In this document: in pieces, positions 57,554 to 64,000 of the stretch | Position numbering within the stretch: the stretch's first letter is position 1 | Layout: each line of letters opens with the position of its first letter | Assembly (NCBI RefSeq): GCF_001931685.1 | Contig: NZ_MOOY01000001.1 | Location: 372,001-436,000, forward strand | Direction of reading: 5' to 3' | Origin: Pararhizobium arenae | GTDB taxonomy: Bacteria > Pseudomonadota > Alphaproteobacteria > Rhizobiales > Rhizobiaceae | Length of the DNA: 64,000 nt | Position numbers and translations under genes: made by a program | Notes under the pieces: generated by a model | Seen by the model: only the letters and a program-made list of their open reading frames with translations | Database searches by the model: none | Told to the model about the DNA's origin: nothing

Positions 57554-58480
57554 ATGCCATCCATCGTTTCCGTTTCCCATCTCGTCAAGACTTATGCGTC
57601 CGGTTTTCAGGCGCTCAAGGATGTGAGCCTCGATATCGAGGAGGGAGAAATCCTGGCGTTGCTCGGCCCGAACGGTGCCGGCAAGACGACGCTGATCTCG
57701 ATCATCTGCGGTATCGTCAATCCGAGCGGCGGTACTGTGACCGTCGGCGGGCATGATGTCGTCAAGGATTTTCGCGAGACGCGTTCGATGATCGGGCTGG
57801 TGCCGCAGGAACTGACGACGGACCAGTTCGAGACGGTGTGGAACACCGTATCCTTTTCGCGCGGGCTACACGGCAAGAAGCCAAACCCGGCGCATATCGA
57901 GAAGGTGCTGAAAGATCTTTCCCTCTACGACAAGAAGGACAACATGCTGCGCGAACTTTCCGGCGGCATGAAGCGGCGGGTGCTGATCGCAAAAGCGTTG
58001 TCACACGAGCCGCGGGTGCTGTTCCTCGACGAGCCGACGGCGGGCGTGGACGTCAACCTGCGCAAGGACATGTGGCAGGTCGTTGAAAAGCTGCGGGAAA
58101 ACGGCGTCACCATCATCCTGACCACGCACTACATCGAAGAGGCCGAGGAAATCGCCGATCGCGTCGGCGTGATCAATGGCGGCAAGATATTGCTGATCGA
58201 GCAGAAGGTGGAGCTGATGAAGAAGCTGGGGCGCAAGCAGTTGCGCGTCGAGCTTGCCGAGCCGCTTTCTGCGCTGCCTGAGGCGCTTTCCGGCTATCGG
58301 CTCAGCGTCGAGGATGAGGGACACAGCCTGATCTACGACTACGATGTATCCGGCGAACGTACGGGCATCACGACGCTGCTGACGGCGCTGGCGGAAGCCG
58401 GCATTCGCCTCAAGGATATTTCGACACGGCAGAGCTCGCTCGAAGACATCTTCGTCGAGCTCGTGGGAGCACGCGCATGA
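57554..58480 (+). CDS. ABC transporter ATP-binding protein (YadG-like)
   Basis: A 308-residue ATPase. Walker [12 protein letters not shown], signature [15 protein letters not shown], Walker [13 protein letters not shown] and a switch His in [12 protein letters not shown]. The C-terminal 75 residues are the accessory region of the DrrA/YadG type. The stop overlaps the permease start (ATGA). Substrate unknown; possibly drugs or lipids. The open frame upstream to 56894 overlies the TSUP gene and is not coding. Confidence 0.9.
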   Translation: MPSIVSVSHLVKTYASGFQALKDVSLDIEEGEILALLGPNGAGKTTLISIICGIVNPSGGTVTVGGHDVVKDFRETRSMIGLVPQELTTDQFETVWNTVSFSRGLHGKKPNPAHIEKVLKDLSLYDKKDNMLRELSGGMKRRVLIAKALSHEPRVLFLDEPTAGVDVNLRKDMWQVVEKLRENGVTIILTTHYIEEAEEIADRVGVINGGKILLIEQKVELMKKLGRKQLRVELAEPLSALPEALSGYRLSVEDEGHSLIYDYDVSGERTGITTLLTALAEAGIRLKDISTRQSSLEDIFVELVGARA

Positions 58481-59238
58481 ATTTCGAGGCGGTCAAGTCT
58501 ATCTATCTCTTCGAGATGGCGCGTACGCGCCGCACGCTGTTGCAGAGCGTGGTCTCCCCGGTCATTTCCACCTCGCTCTATTTCATCGTGTTCGGCGCGG
58601 CTGTGGGGTCTCGGATCCAGGAGATCGAGGGTGTCTCCTATGGCGCCTTCATCACGCCCGGTCTGATCATGCTCACGCTCCTGACCCAGTGTATCGGCAA
58701 CGGCTCGTTCGGCATCTATTTCCCGAAGTTCACCGGCACCATCTATGAACTGCTCTCATCACCGGTTTCCATGACCGAGATCGTACTGGGTTATGTCGGG
58801 GCGGCGGCGACCAAGGGCATGATGATCGGACTGATCATTCTGGCAACGGCTGCGCTCTTCGTTGACCTTTCGATCGCGCATCCTCTGGTGATGCTGCTGT
58901 TCTTCGTCCTGACGGCGGTAACCTTCAGCCTGTTCGGCTTTATCATCGGCATCTGGGCGAAGGATTTCGAGCAACTGAACCTCATCCCGATGCTGGTGAT
59001 CCCGCCGCTCGTCTTCCTCGGCGGCAGTTTCTATTCGATCGACATGCTGCCGCCGTTCTGGCAGGCGGTCAGCCATGCCAATCCGGTGCTCTACCTGATC
59101 AGCGGTTTCCGCTGGAGCTTCTTCGAGATCGCCGACGTCAATCCGTGGATCAGCTTCACGATTATCATAGCGTTCCTTGCGGTCCTCATGGGTCTGCTGA
59201 CGTGGATATTCAGGACGGGATATCGGCTGAGGAATTAG
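58477..59238 (+). CDS. ABC-2 type permease (YadH-like)
   Basis: A 253-residue membrane protein with six hydrophobic segments. The [16 protein letters not shown] region and [28 protein letters not shown] match ABC-2 permeases of the YadH/DrrB class. It forms an exporter with the ATPase encoded just upstream. Confidence 0.9.
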   Translation: MNFEAVKSIYLFEMARTRRTLLQSVVSPVISTSLYFIVFGAAVGSRIQEIEGVSYGAFITPGLIMLTLLTQCIGNGSFGIYFPKFTGTIYELLSSPVSMTEIVLGYVGAAATKGMMIGLIILATAALFVDLSIAHPLVMLLFFVLTAVTFSLFGFIIGIWAKDFEQLNLIPMLVIPPLVFLGGSFYSIDMLPPFWQAVSHANPVLYLISGFRWSFFEIADVNPWISFTIIIAFLAVLMGLLTWIFRTGYRLRN

Positions 59239-59243
59239 GCGAT

Positions 59244-59320
59244 AGCGAATAGCGAATAGCGAATAGCGAATAGGGTTACACAGCCCTATCTAACCGGGCA
59301 TCATCTATTCGCTATTCGCT
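59244..59320. repeat. AGCGAAT heptamer array with inverted copies
   Basis: Four exact tandem AGCGAAT copies (59244-59271), then TAGGG and CCCTA arms (59271-59275, 59284-59288), then two exact inverted copies ATTCGCT (59307-59320) that run into the stop codon of the minus-strand gene at 59319. The array could fold into a long hairpin between the convergent genes and could change length by slippage. Confidence 0.85.
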
Positions 59321-60020
59321 AATCCCTCAATCTCAACTCGTCGGTCTGCATCTGCAGGAAGTCGAGGGTGGAGAGAAAACTCATGCCGAGCAGGCTCTGA
59401 TCCAGGCGACCCTTTTCGGCGACGCTGGCGCGAATGTCGTTGCGGACGATGGGGCCGATGGCGACTTCAGCGAGGCGGACCGGCGCGGCGCGGGCTTCAC
59501 CATTCGCGGTCATGACCGTTTGGGTGAACTCCAGCGTCTCCGGTTTCAGGCCGAGCTTCTCGGCGTCATCCCACGAAATCGCGACATTGCTGGCGCCGGT
59601 ATCGACCAACATCTGGACCGTTTCGCCGTTGATCGTCACCGGTGTTTCGAAGTGGCCGTTCAGGACTTTGTGCAGCACGACTTCCTGCTGGCCTTCGCTG
59701 TCGGTAAAGACGCTCATCCGGCCGGGGATGAGCCCGCCCGCGAGGCGGCTGCCGAAATTCGAGAGATCGCCACGATAGATGTAGCCGGCAGCCAATGCGA
59801 GGATGATGACGAGCCAGATCATGATCTGGCGCAGGGTTTCGCCAAAATTGAACCGGCTGTGCAGGACACCCGCAGCCAGCATGACGGCGATGGCCGAGAG
59901 CGAGACAAGGCGCTCGAAATCGTTGTTTTCGATGCCAAGCGTGCGGCCCCCATCGTGGTTCTTGATGAGGAGGATGAGGCCCGCAGCGAGGATACCGAGC
60001 AGCAGATAAAAGAGTTTCAT
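59319..60020 (-). CDS. Retropepsin-like aspartic protease (TIGR02281 type), membrane-bound
   Basis: A 233-residue protein. Three N-terminal membrane segments (about 4-20, 38-55, 67-85) precede a clan AA protease domain with the catalytic VDTGASNVAI at about 140-149 and the closing DQSLLGMSFLS flap motif. Function in bacteria is unclear. It overlaps the DUF1289 gene upstream by four bases. Confidence 0.85.
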   Translation of the reverse strand: MKLFYLLLGILAAGLILLIKNHDGGRTLGIENNDFERLVSLSAIAVMLAAGVLHSRFNFGETLRQIMIWLVIILALAAGYIYRGDLSNFGSRLAGGLIPGRMSVFTDSEGQQEVVLHKVLNGHFETPVTINGETVQMLVDTGASNVAISWDDAEKLGLKPETLEFTQTVMTANGEARAAPVRLAEVAIGPIVRNDIRASVAEKGRLDQSLLGMSFLSTLDFLQMQTDELRLRD

Positions 60021-60238
60021 TCGGCGAGGCGCTCCCGCGCCATGCGGGTGCGGCGGGTCTCCCGACGAGGCTTGCGCTCGACCGTTTCCAGCCGCGCCGG
60101 AAGGGTTGCCATAATGCTTCTTCGCTCCTCGGACGTATAGGTCATCCAGCTGCCGATCTCATCGCGCGTCCGGCCGCAGCCGAAACAGTAACCGGTGACC
60201 GTATCGATGGAGCAGACGAGGATGCAGGGTGATTCCAT
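60017..60238 (-). CDS. DUF1289 small Cys-rich protein
   Basis: A 73-residue protein with four Cys in the pattern C-x3-C-x8-C-x2-C (SPCILVCSIDTVTGYCFGCGR), likely metal binding, followed by a W-x-YTSEERRSIMATLPARL segment typical of DUF1289, and a basic tail. Function unknown. Operon with the retropepsin-like gene. Confidence 0.88.
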   Translation of the reverse strand: MESPCILVCSIDTVTGYCFGCGRTRDEIGSWMTYTSEERRSIMATLPARLETVERKPRRETRRTRMARERLAE

Positions 60239-60310
60239 AAAACGTCCAGAAGGATCGATGTTTTGTGAGCCGGACAGGACCGGCCAGTCTTCCAGAAATA
60301 TATCGGCGTT

Positions 60311-61099
60311 TCAGACGGCCAGCGCAAGGGCGGCGAGGACCGCGATTTCCGTCAGCTGTTGTGCTGCCCCGATTGTGTCACCCGTATGGCCACCGATCTT
60401 GCTCCCGATGATGTGACCGAACGCCGGAACGGTGACTCCAAAAGCCGCCAGCGCCAGAAGCGCGGCGAGCAGATGGATGCCGGCGAGGAAAAGGAGCAGC
60501 GCCGCGCTGATGATGCCGAAGGCAAGCGCGAAGCGAACGGCGGTTGCTTGAGGTTCTCCGGCCGAGACGGCGATGCCATCCTTGCGCGCTGGCGACAGGC
60601 TCGACCAGTGCCAGACCATGGCTGTGCGGCTGAGAGCAGCGACGGCGAGCACGGCCAGCCCGGACCCGGTGGGCGAAAGCTGCGGCAGGACGGCGGCAAG
60701 TGCGGAAACACGAAGGCCGAAAGACAGGACGAGGGCGATGGCGCCGTAGGAGCCGATGCGGCTGTCCTTCATGATGAGGAGGGAGCTTTCCCGATCCCTG
60801 CCGCCACCGAGGCCATCGGCGGTGTCTGCGAGCCCATCCTCATGGAGAGCGCCGGTTATCAGCGCCTGAATGGCGACGACCGTGAAGGCTGTGAACAACG
60901 GGTCGGCTTTGACGGCGGCGAAGATGGCGGCGATGGCCGCCGATGGCAGGACGATCAGCAGACCCGCCAGCGGAAAGGCGCGCACAGCGCGGCTGAGGCG
61001 GCCATCAAAGCCGATGAAATGGCGTTGCGGCATGTGGATACGACTGAGGAACGCGACAGAGCGCGCAGTGTCGTCGATGAAGTCGGTCGGCTCGGTCAT
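60311..61099 (-). CDS. cobV: Adenosylcobinamide-GDP ribazoletransferase (cobalamin synthase)
   Basis: A 262-residue inner-membrane enzyme for the last steps of cobalamin synthesis (named cobS in enterobacteria). Motifs are ALHEDGLADTADGLGGGRDRESSLLIMKDSRIGSYGAIAL near residues 90-130 and several membrane helices. The ATG at 61099 follows GGGGGAC. The much longer minus-strand open frame upstream overlies cobT and is not coding. Divergent from cobT. Confidence 0.94.
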   Translation of the reverse strand: MTEPTDFIDDTARSVAFLSRIHMPQRHFIGFDGRLSRAVRAFPLAGLLIVLPSAAIAAIFAAVKADPLFTAFTVVAIQALITGALHEDGLADTADGLGGGRDRESSLLIMKDSRIGSYGAIALVLSFGLRVSALAAVLPQLSPTGSGLAVLAVAALSRTAMVWHWSSLSPARKDGIAVSAGEPQATAVRFALAFGIISAALLLFLAGIHLLAALLALAAFGVTVPAFGHIIGSKIGGHTGDTIGAAQQLTEIAVLAALALAV

Positions 61100-61264
61100 G
61101 GTGTCCCCCGGATCGGCTCGCAGTGGTGCGAATCGGCTTTTGCGGGCGATCATGCGACGGCGACAGCGGGTGGCGCAAATGCCGTTGCTTGAGGCGGCAC
61201 AGCGCTCTATGAGAGGGCAACCATGCGGATCATTCCGCAGAACGACGATACGAGGATATTTTCC

Positions 61265-62281
61265 ATGAGTGCCAGCGGCCTGCCCTTCGACGATTTTCGC
61301 GCCCTGCTGAAGGACTTGCCCGGCCCGGATGGCGCCGCCCTCGTTGCAGCCCGCGAGCGTGATGCGCAGTTGACGAAGCCGGCCGGGGCTCTTGGTCGTC
61401 TCGAGGAAATCGCTTTCTGGCTTGCCGCCTGGACCGGCCGTGCGCCCGCCGTCAACCGTCCGCTGGTCGCGATCTTTGCCGGCAATCATGGTGTGACAAA
61501 GCAGGGCGTGACGCCGTTTCCGCCTTCTGTAACTGCGCAGATGGTCGAGAATTTTGCGGCCGGTGGTGCGGCGATCAACCAGATCTGCGTGACCCATGAT
61601 TTTGGCCTCAAGGTCTTCGATCTGGCGCTTGAATATCCGACAGGCGACATCACCGAGGAAGCTGCCCTTTCCGAGCGTGATTGCGCGGCGACGATGGCGT
61701 TTGGCATGGAGGCCGTTGCCGGCGGCACCGACCTGCTCTGCATCGGCGAGATGGGCATCGGCAACACGACGATTGCCGCTGCGATCAACCTCGCGCTTTA
61801 TGGCGGCACCGCCGAGGAATGGGTTGGTCCCGGCACGGGATCGCAGGGCGAGGTTCTGGCGCGCAAGATCGCGGCCGTCGAAAAGGCTGTCACGCTGCAT
61901 CAGGATCATCTGAGTGATCCGCTGGAAGTGCTGCGTCGCCTCGGCGGTCGCGAGATCGCGGCGATGGCTGGCGCCATCCTTGCCGCCCGCATGCAGAAGA
62001 TTCCGGTCATTCTGGATGGTTATGTCGCGACGGCTGCGGGCGCAATCCTTCGCGCCGCCAATCCGGCAGCGCTCGATCACTGCCTGATCGGCCACGTCTC
62101 GGGCGAGCCGGGTCACATGAAAGCCATCGAAAAACTCGGCAAGACGCCACTTCTGGCGCTGGGCATGCGGCTGGGCGAAGGCACCGGCGCGGCGCTTGCC
62201 GCCGGCATCGTCAAGTCCGCGGCGGCCTGCCATTCCGGCATGGCGACTTTCGTTCAGGCTGGCGTCAGCAACCGCGAATAG
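61265..62281 (+). CDS. cobT: Nicotinate-nucleotide-dimethylbenzimidazole phosphoribosyltransferase
   Basis: A 338-residue enzyme that makes alpha-ribazole phosphate for the lower ligand of B12 (cobU in the Pseudomonas naming). It has KPAGALGRLEEIAFWLAAWTG, IFAGNHGVTKQGV, EMGIGNTTIAAAINLAL and the GLLALGMRLGEGTGAALA-like end. Start at 61265 follows GAGGATAT; 61223 is an alternative. With cobV this supplies cofactor for NrdJ. Confidence 0.94.
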   Translation: MSASGLPFDDFRALLKDLPGPDGAALVAARERDAQLTKPAGALGRLEEIAFWLAAWTGRAPAVNRPLVAIFAGNHGVTKQGVTPFPPSVTAQMVENFAAGGAAINQICVTHDFGLKVFDLALEYPTGDITEEAALSERDCAATMAFGMEAVAGGTDLLCIGEMGIGNTTIAAAINLALYGGTAEEWVGPGTGSQGEVLARKIAAVEKAVTLHQDHLSDPLEVLRRLGGREIAAMAGAILAARMQKIPVILDGYVATAAGAILRAANPAALDHCLIGHVSGEPGHMKAIEKLGKTPLLALGMRLGEGTGAALAAGIVKSAAACHSGMATFVQAGVSNRE

Positions 62282-62459
62282 CCGTTCGTCAGCGAATGGC
62301 GCCTATTTACGGGTTAATCCCGGCTCTGCCGGGGTTGAACCGTTAAGCCTTCTCACATATTCGGATGCAACAAATTTGGCGCTGCCCTGGCTGACCGGGC
62401 GGCCGAACCTATCTGGACGTTCGTCGGGCCGCGCGCTCCGACTTGGAGACGAAGGCTGA

Positions 62460-62843
62460 ATGACGAAGCCGATTGAGAAACTGACGGGCATCTCGCATTT
62501 CATCGCGGCTGCCACCTATTCGTTCGGCGGGGCCAAGCGCCTGCTCGGCGAGGCGGCCTTTCGCCATGAGCTTGGCGCTTTCGTCATCGCGATGATCGCC
62601 TTCGCGATCGTCGGCGCGACCTTCTTTCAGTACCTTGCGATGTTCCTGCTGTTCATGATGATGGTGGCGTTCGAGGCGATCAACACCGCGATCGAGGAAA
62701 TCGTCGATCGGGTTTCACCGGAAATCTCCGACATGGGCAAACATGCCAAGGATCTCGGTTCGCTGGCCTGCCTCTGCGTCATTGTCGCGAACGGGGCCTA
62801 TGCCTTCTACGTGGTGTTTCTGTCGAAGTGGCTTGCTGCCTGA
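62460..62843 (+). CDS. dgkA: Diacylglycerol kinase
   Basis: A 127-residue trimeric membrane kinase with three helices. The signature [32 protein letters not shown] carries the catalytic Glu and Asn. Phosphorylates diacylglycerol produced during osmoregulated glucan synthesis. Normal length. Confidence 0.95.
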   Translation: MTKPIEKLTGISHFIAAATYSFGGAKRLLGEAAFRHELGAFVIAMIAFAIVGATFFQYLAMFLLFMMMVAFEAINTAIEEIVDRVSPEISDMGKHAKDLGSLACLCVIVANGAYAFYVVFLSKWLAA

Positions 62844-64000
62844 TCAGGCGAAACTCTTGCGCCGGCGTTCGATGTCCGGTGCGTCCTCGACAGCCGGAAC
62901 GCTCTGAAGCACACGCTTTGCCGGCAGAATGGCGATGACTTCGGTGCCTTCGCGCAGTCTGGATCGCAGGATGAACTCGCCATTGTGCTTGGCAAGGATC
63001 GCCTGAACGATCGGCAGGCCGAGGCCGGTGCCCTGTTCCGCGCTTTTGATCGCGATCGAGCCCTGACCGAAGGCAGAGAGCACGACCGGGATTTCATCTT
63101 CCGGAATGCCCGGGCCGTTGTCTTTGATCGACAGATATTGGCCGCCGCCGGCCGTCCAGCCGACCTTCACACTGATTTCGCCGCCGGCAGGCGTGAACTT
63201 CACGGCGTTTGAAAGCAGGTTGAGGATGACCTGACGCATTGCCTTTTCATCGACCCAGACCGCCGGCATGTTGCGCTCGAACTGGTCGGAAATCGTGATG
63301 TTCTTGGCGCGGGCCTTGAGCTGCACCATGCCGATGCAATCCTCGGTGATCTCGAGAAGATGGATGGCTTCTTCGTTGAGGTCGTATTTGCCGGCTTCGA
63401 TGCGCGACAGATCGAGGATTTCGTTGATCAGTTCCAGAAGGTGTTTTCCGGACCGGTGGATGTCGCCCGTATATTCCTTGTAGATCGGATTGTTGAGGGG
63501 CCCGAGCACCTCGGTTGCCATGACTTCCGAGAAACCGAGGATGGCGTTGAGCGGAGTGCGCAGCTCGTGCGACATCGAGGCGAGGAAGCGGGATTTCGCA
63601 AGGTTTGCCTCCTCGGCGCGCCGGCGCGCTTCGTCCGACATGGATTTTGCGACTTCAAGCTCGGCGATCAGGTCGTCCTTCTCCGACTGGACGGAGAGGA
63701 TGTGAACATTCGCCTTGTGCATCCGGTTGGTCATGAACACGAGGAAGACGAGCGATGTGCAGACGACCGCCGTCAGTGCCATGGTAGAAGACGAGCCGCC
63801 CAGCAGAGAAAGAGCGGCCAGAGTCACGATCACGGGTGCGAAGGTAACGGCAAGCGCATTGCGCAGCAGGAACGTGCCCATCGCAGTGGCAGCAAGCGCG
63901 ATCAGCAGCGCGGCCCCTTTGTAAAGGCCGAAGGTCACGGCCCCGCAGGTATCGCATTCCTGCAACAGGAAGGCGGCCCAGCAGACGCCGAACAGGGCCT
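62844..64000 (-). CDS. Sensor histidine kinase, 5' part beyond window
   Basis: At least 385 residues; the frame is open to the window edge, so the N-terminus is missing. Multiple membrane segments precede a coiled coil (SEKDDLIAELEVAKSMSDEARRRAEEANLAKSRFLASMSHELRTPLNAILGF, with the phospho-acceptor His in SMSHELR), then an HATPase with NLLSNAVKFTP, DNGPGIPED and GTGLGLPIV. The HisKA resembles the PleC/DivJ/PdhS cell-cycle group, but I cannot assign which. No receiver domain follows. It ends one base after dgkA, tail to tail. Confidence 0.85.
   Translation of the reverse strand, partial: ALFGVCWAAFLLQECDTCGAVTFGLYKGAALLIALAATAMGTFLLRNALAVTFAPVIVTLAALSLLGGSSSTMALTAVVCTSLVFLVFMTNRMHKANVHILSVQSEKDDLIAELEVAKSMSDEARRRAEEANLAKSRFLASMSHELRTPLNAILGFSEVMATEVLGPLNNPIYKEYTGDIHRSGKHLLELINEILDLSRIEAGKYDLNEEAIHLLEITEDCIGMVQLKARAKNITISDQFERNMPAVWVDEKAMRQVILNLLSNAVKFTPAGGEISVKVGWTAGGGQYLSIKDNGPGIPEDEIPVVLSAFGQGSIAIKSAEQGTGLGLPIVQAILAKHNGEFILRSRLREGTEVIAILPAKRVLQSVPAVEDAPDIERRRKSFA

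Noticed and set aside
59244..59320. CRISPR-like array
   Set aside because: Seven-base units without spacers are a tandem repeat, not a CRISPR array.
61100..61264. Cobalamin riboswitch between cobV and cobT
   Set aside because: The 165-bp gap is too short and no B12-box is seen.
60311..62233. 640-codon minus-strand frame
   Set aside because: Only the part from 61099 down is cobV; the upstream portion is antisense to cobT.

Overview
The window is 64 kb of a GC-rich alphaproteobacterial chromosome. Gene content points to Rhizobiaceae of the Agrobacterium/Rhizobium group: a 2,100-residue polar-growth protein resembling Agrobacterium GPR, the CckA cell-cycle kinase, a mannosylfructose-phosphate synthase/phosphatase pair, a class II B12-dependent ribonucleotide reductase, a single-cysteine DksA and late cobalamin genes. 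No rRNA, CRISPR array, insertion sequence or prophage was seen. The single tRNA is tRNA-Leu(UAA). Because the DNA is GC-rich, very long antisense open frames are common and were left out.

Layout. 0-9 kb: L,D-transpeptidase, VOC protein, an AT-rich AIPR-type defence gene placed directly behind nrdJ, nrdJ with two NrdR boxes, a lone periplasmic PDC-type sensor domain protein, and xanthine phosphoribosyltransferase. 9-18 kb: a KpsM-like permease, tRNA-Leu, the giant GPR-like gene, an Hpt protein and an adrenodoxin-type ferredoxin. 18-24 kb: an intergenic block that may encode a small RNA, a DUF922 protein, the folP-folB-folK operon, a secreted unknown and a cytochrome b/molybdenum-enzyme pair. 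24-31 kb: YcjX and its membrane partner, a SixA-like phosphatase, a GGDEF-EAL protein, dksA and a FliO-like membrane protein. 31-40 kb: cckA, psuK-psuG, recA with an SOS box, and alaS. 40-48 kb: mfpsA-mfppA, icd, a secreted unknown, a TrmJ-like methyltransferase, murI and a HerA-like ATPase. 48-54 kb: vapBC, rpsD, glsA, ttcA with an inositol monophosphatase-family gene, a triple-Kazal lipoprotein and an extensin-like lipoprotein. 54-64 kb: an ABC-F gene with an apparent 24-codon leader ORF, a TSUP transporter, a YadG/YadH-type ABC exporter, a heptamer repeat, a retropepsin-like protease, a DUF1289 protein, cobV and cobT in divergent orientation, dgkA, and a sensor kinase cut by the window end.

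How the genes relate. Most are housekeeping genes in short operons, often joined by 4-bp ATGA or GTGA overlaps (folP-folB, mfpsA-mfppA, ttcA-IMPase, ycjX and partner, ABC-2 pair, retropepsin-DUF1289). nrdJ and the cob genes share a cobalamin link. cckA, the GPR-like gene and the terminal kinase fit the asymmetric, polar-growing rhizobial cell cycle. Two blocks look like insertions into this core: the AIPR gene, and vapBC, which separates the HerA-like gene from a plus-strand terminator.

Best leads: (1) the leader ORF and hairpin before the ABC-F gene; (2) the solitary AIPR gene; (3) the palindrome-plus-terminator block at 18.38-18.70 kb; (4) tandem NrdR boxes exactly 31 bp apart; (5) the AGCGAAT heptamer array at 59.24 kb. 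All functional calls rest on reading motifs and remembered family features; no database search was run.
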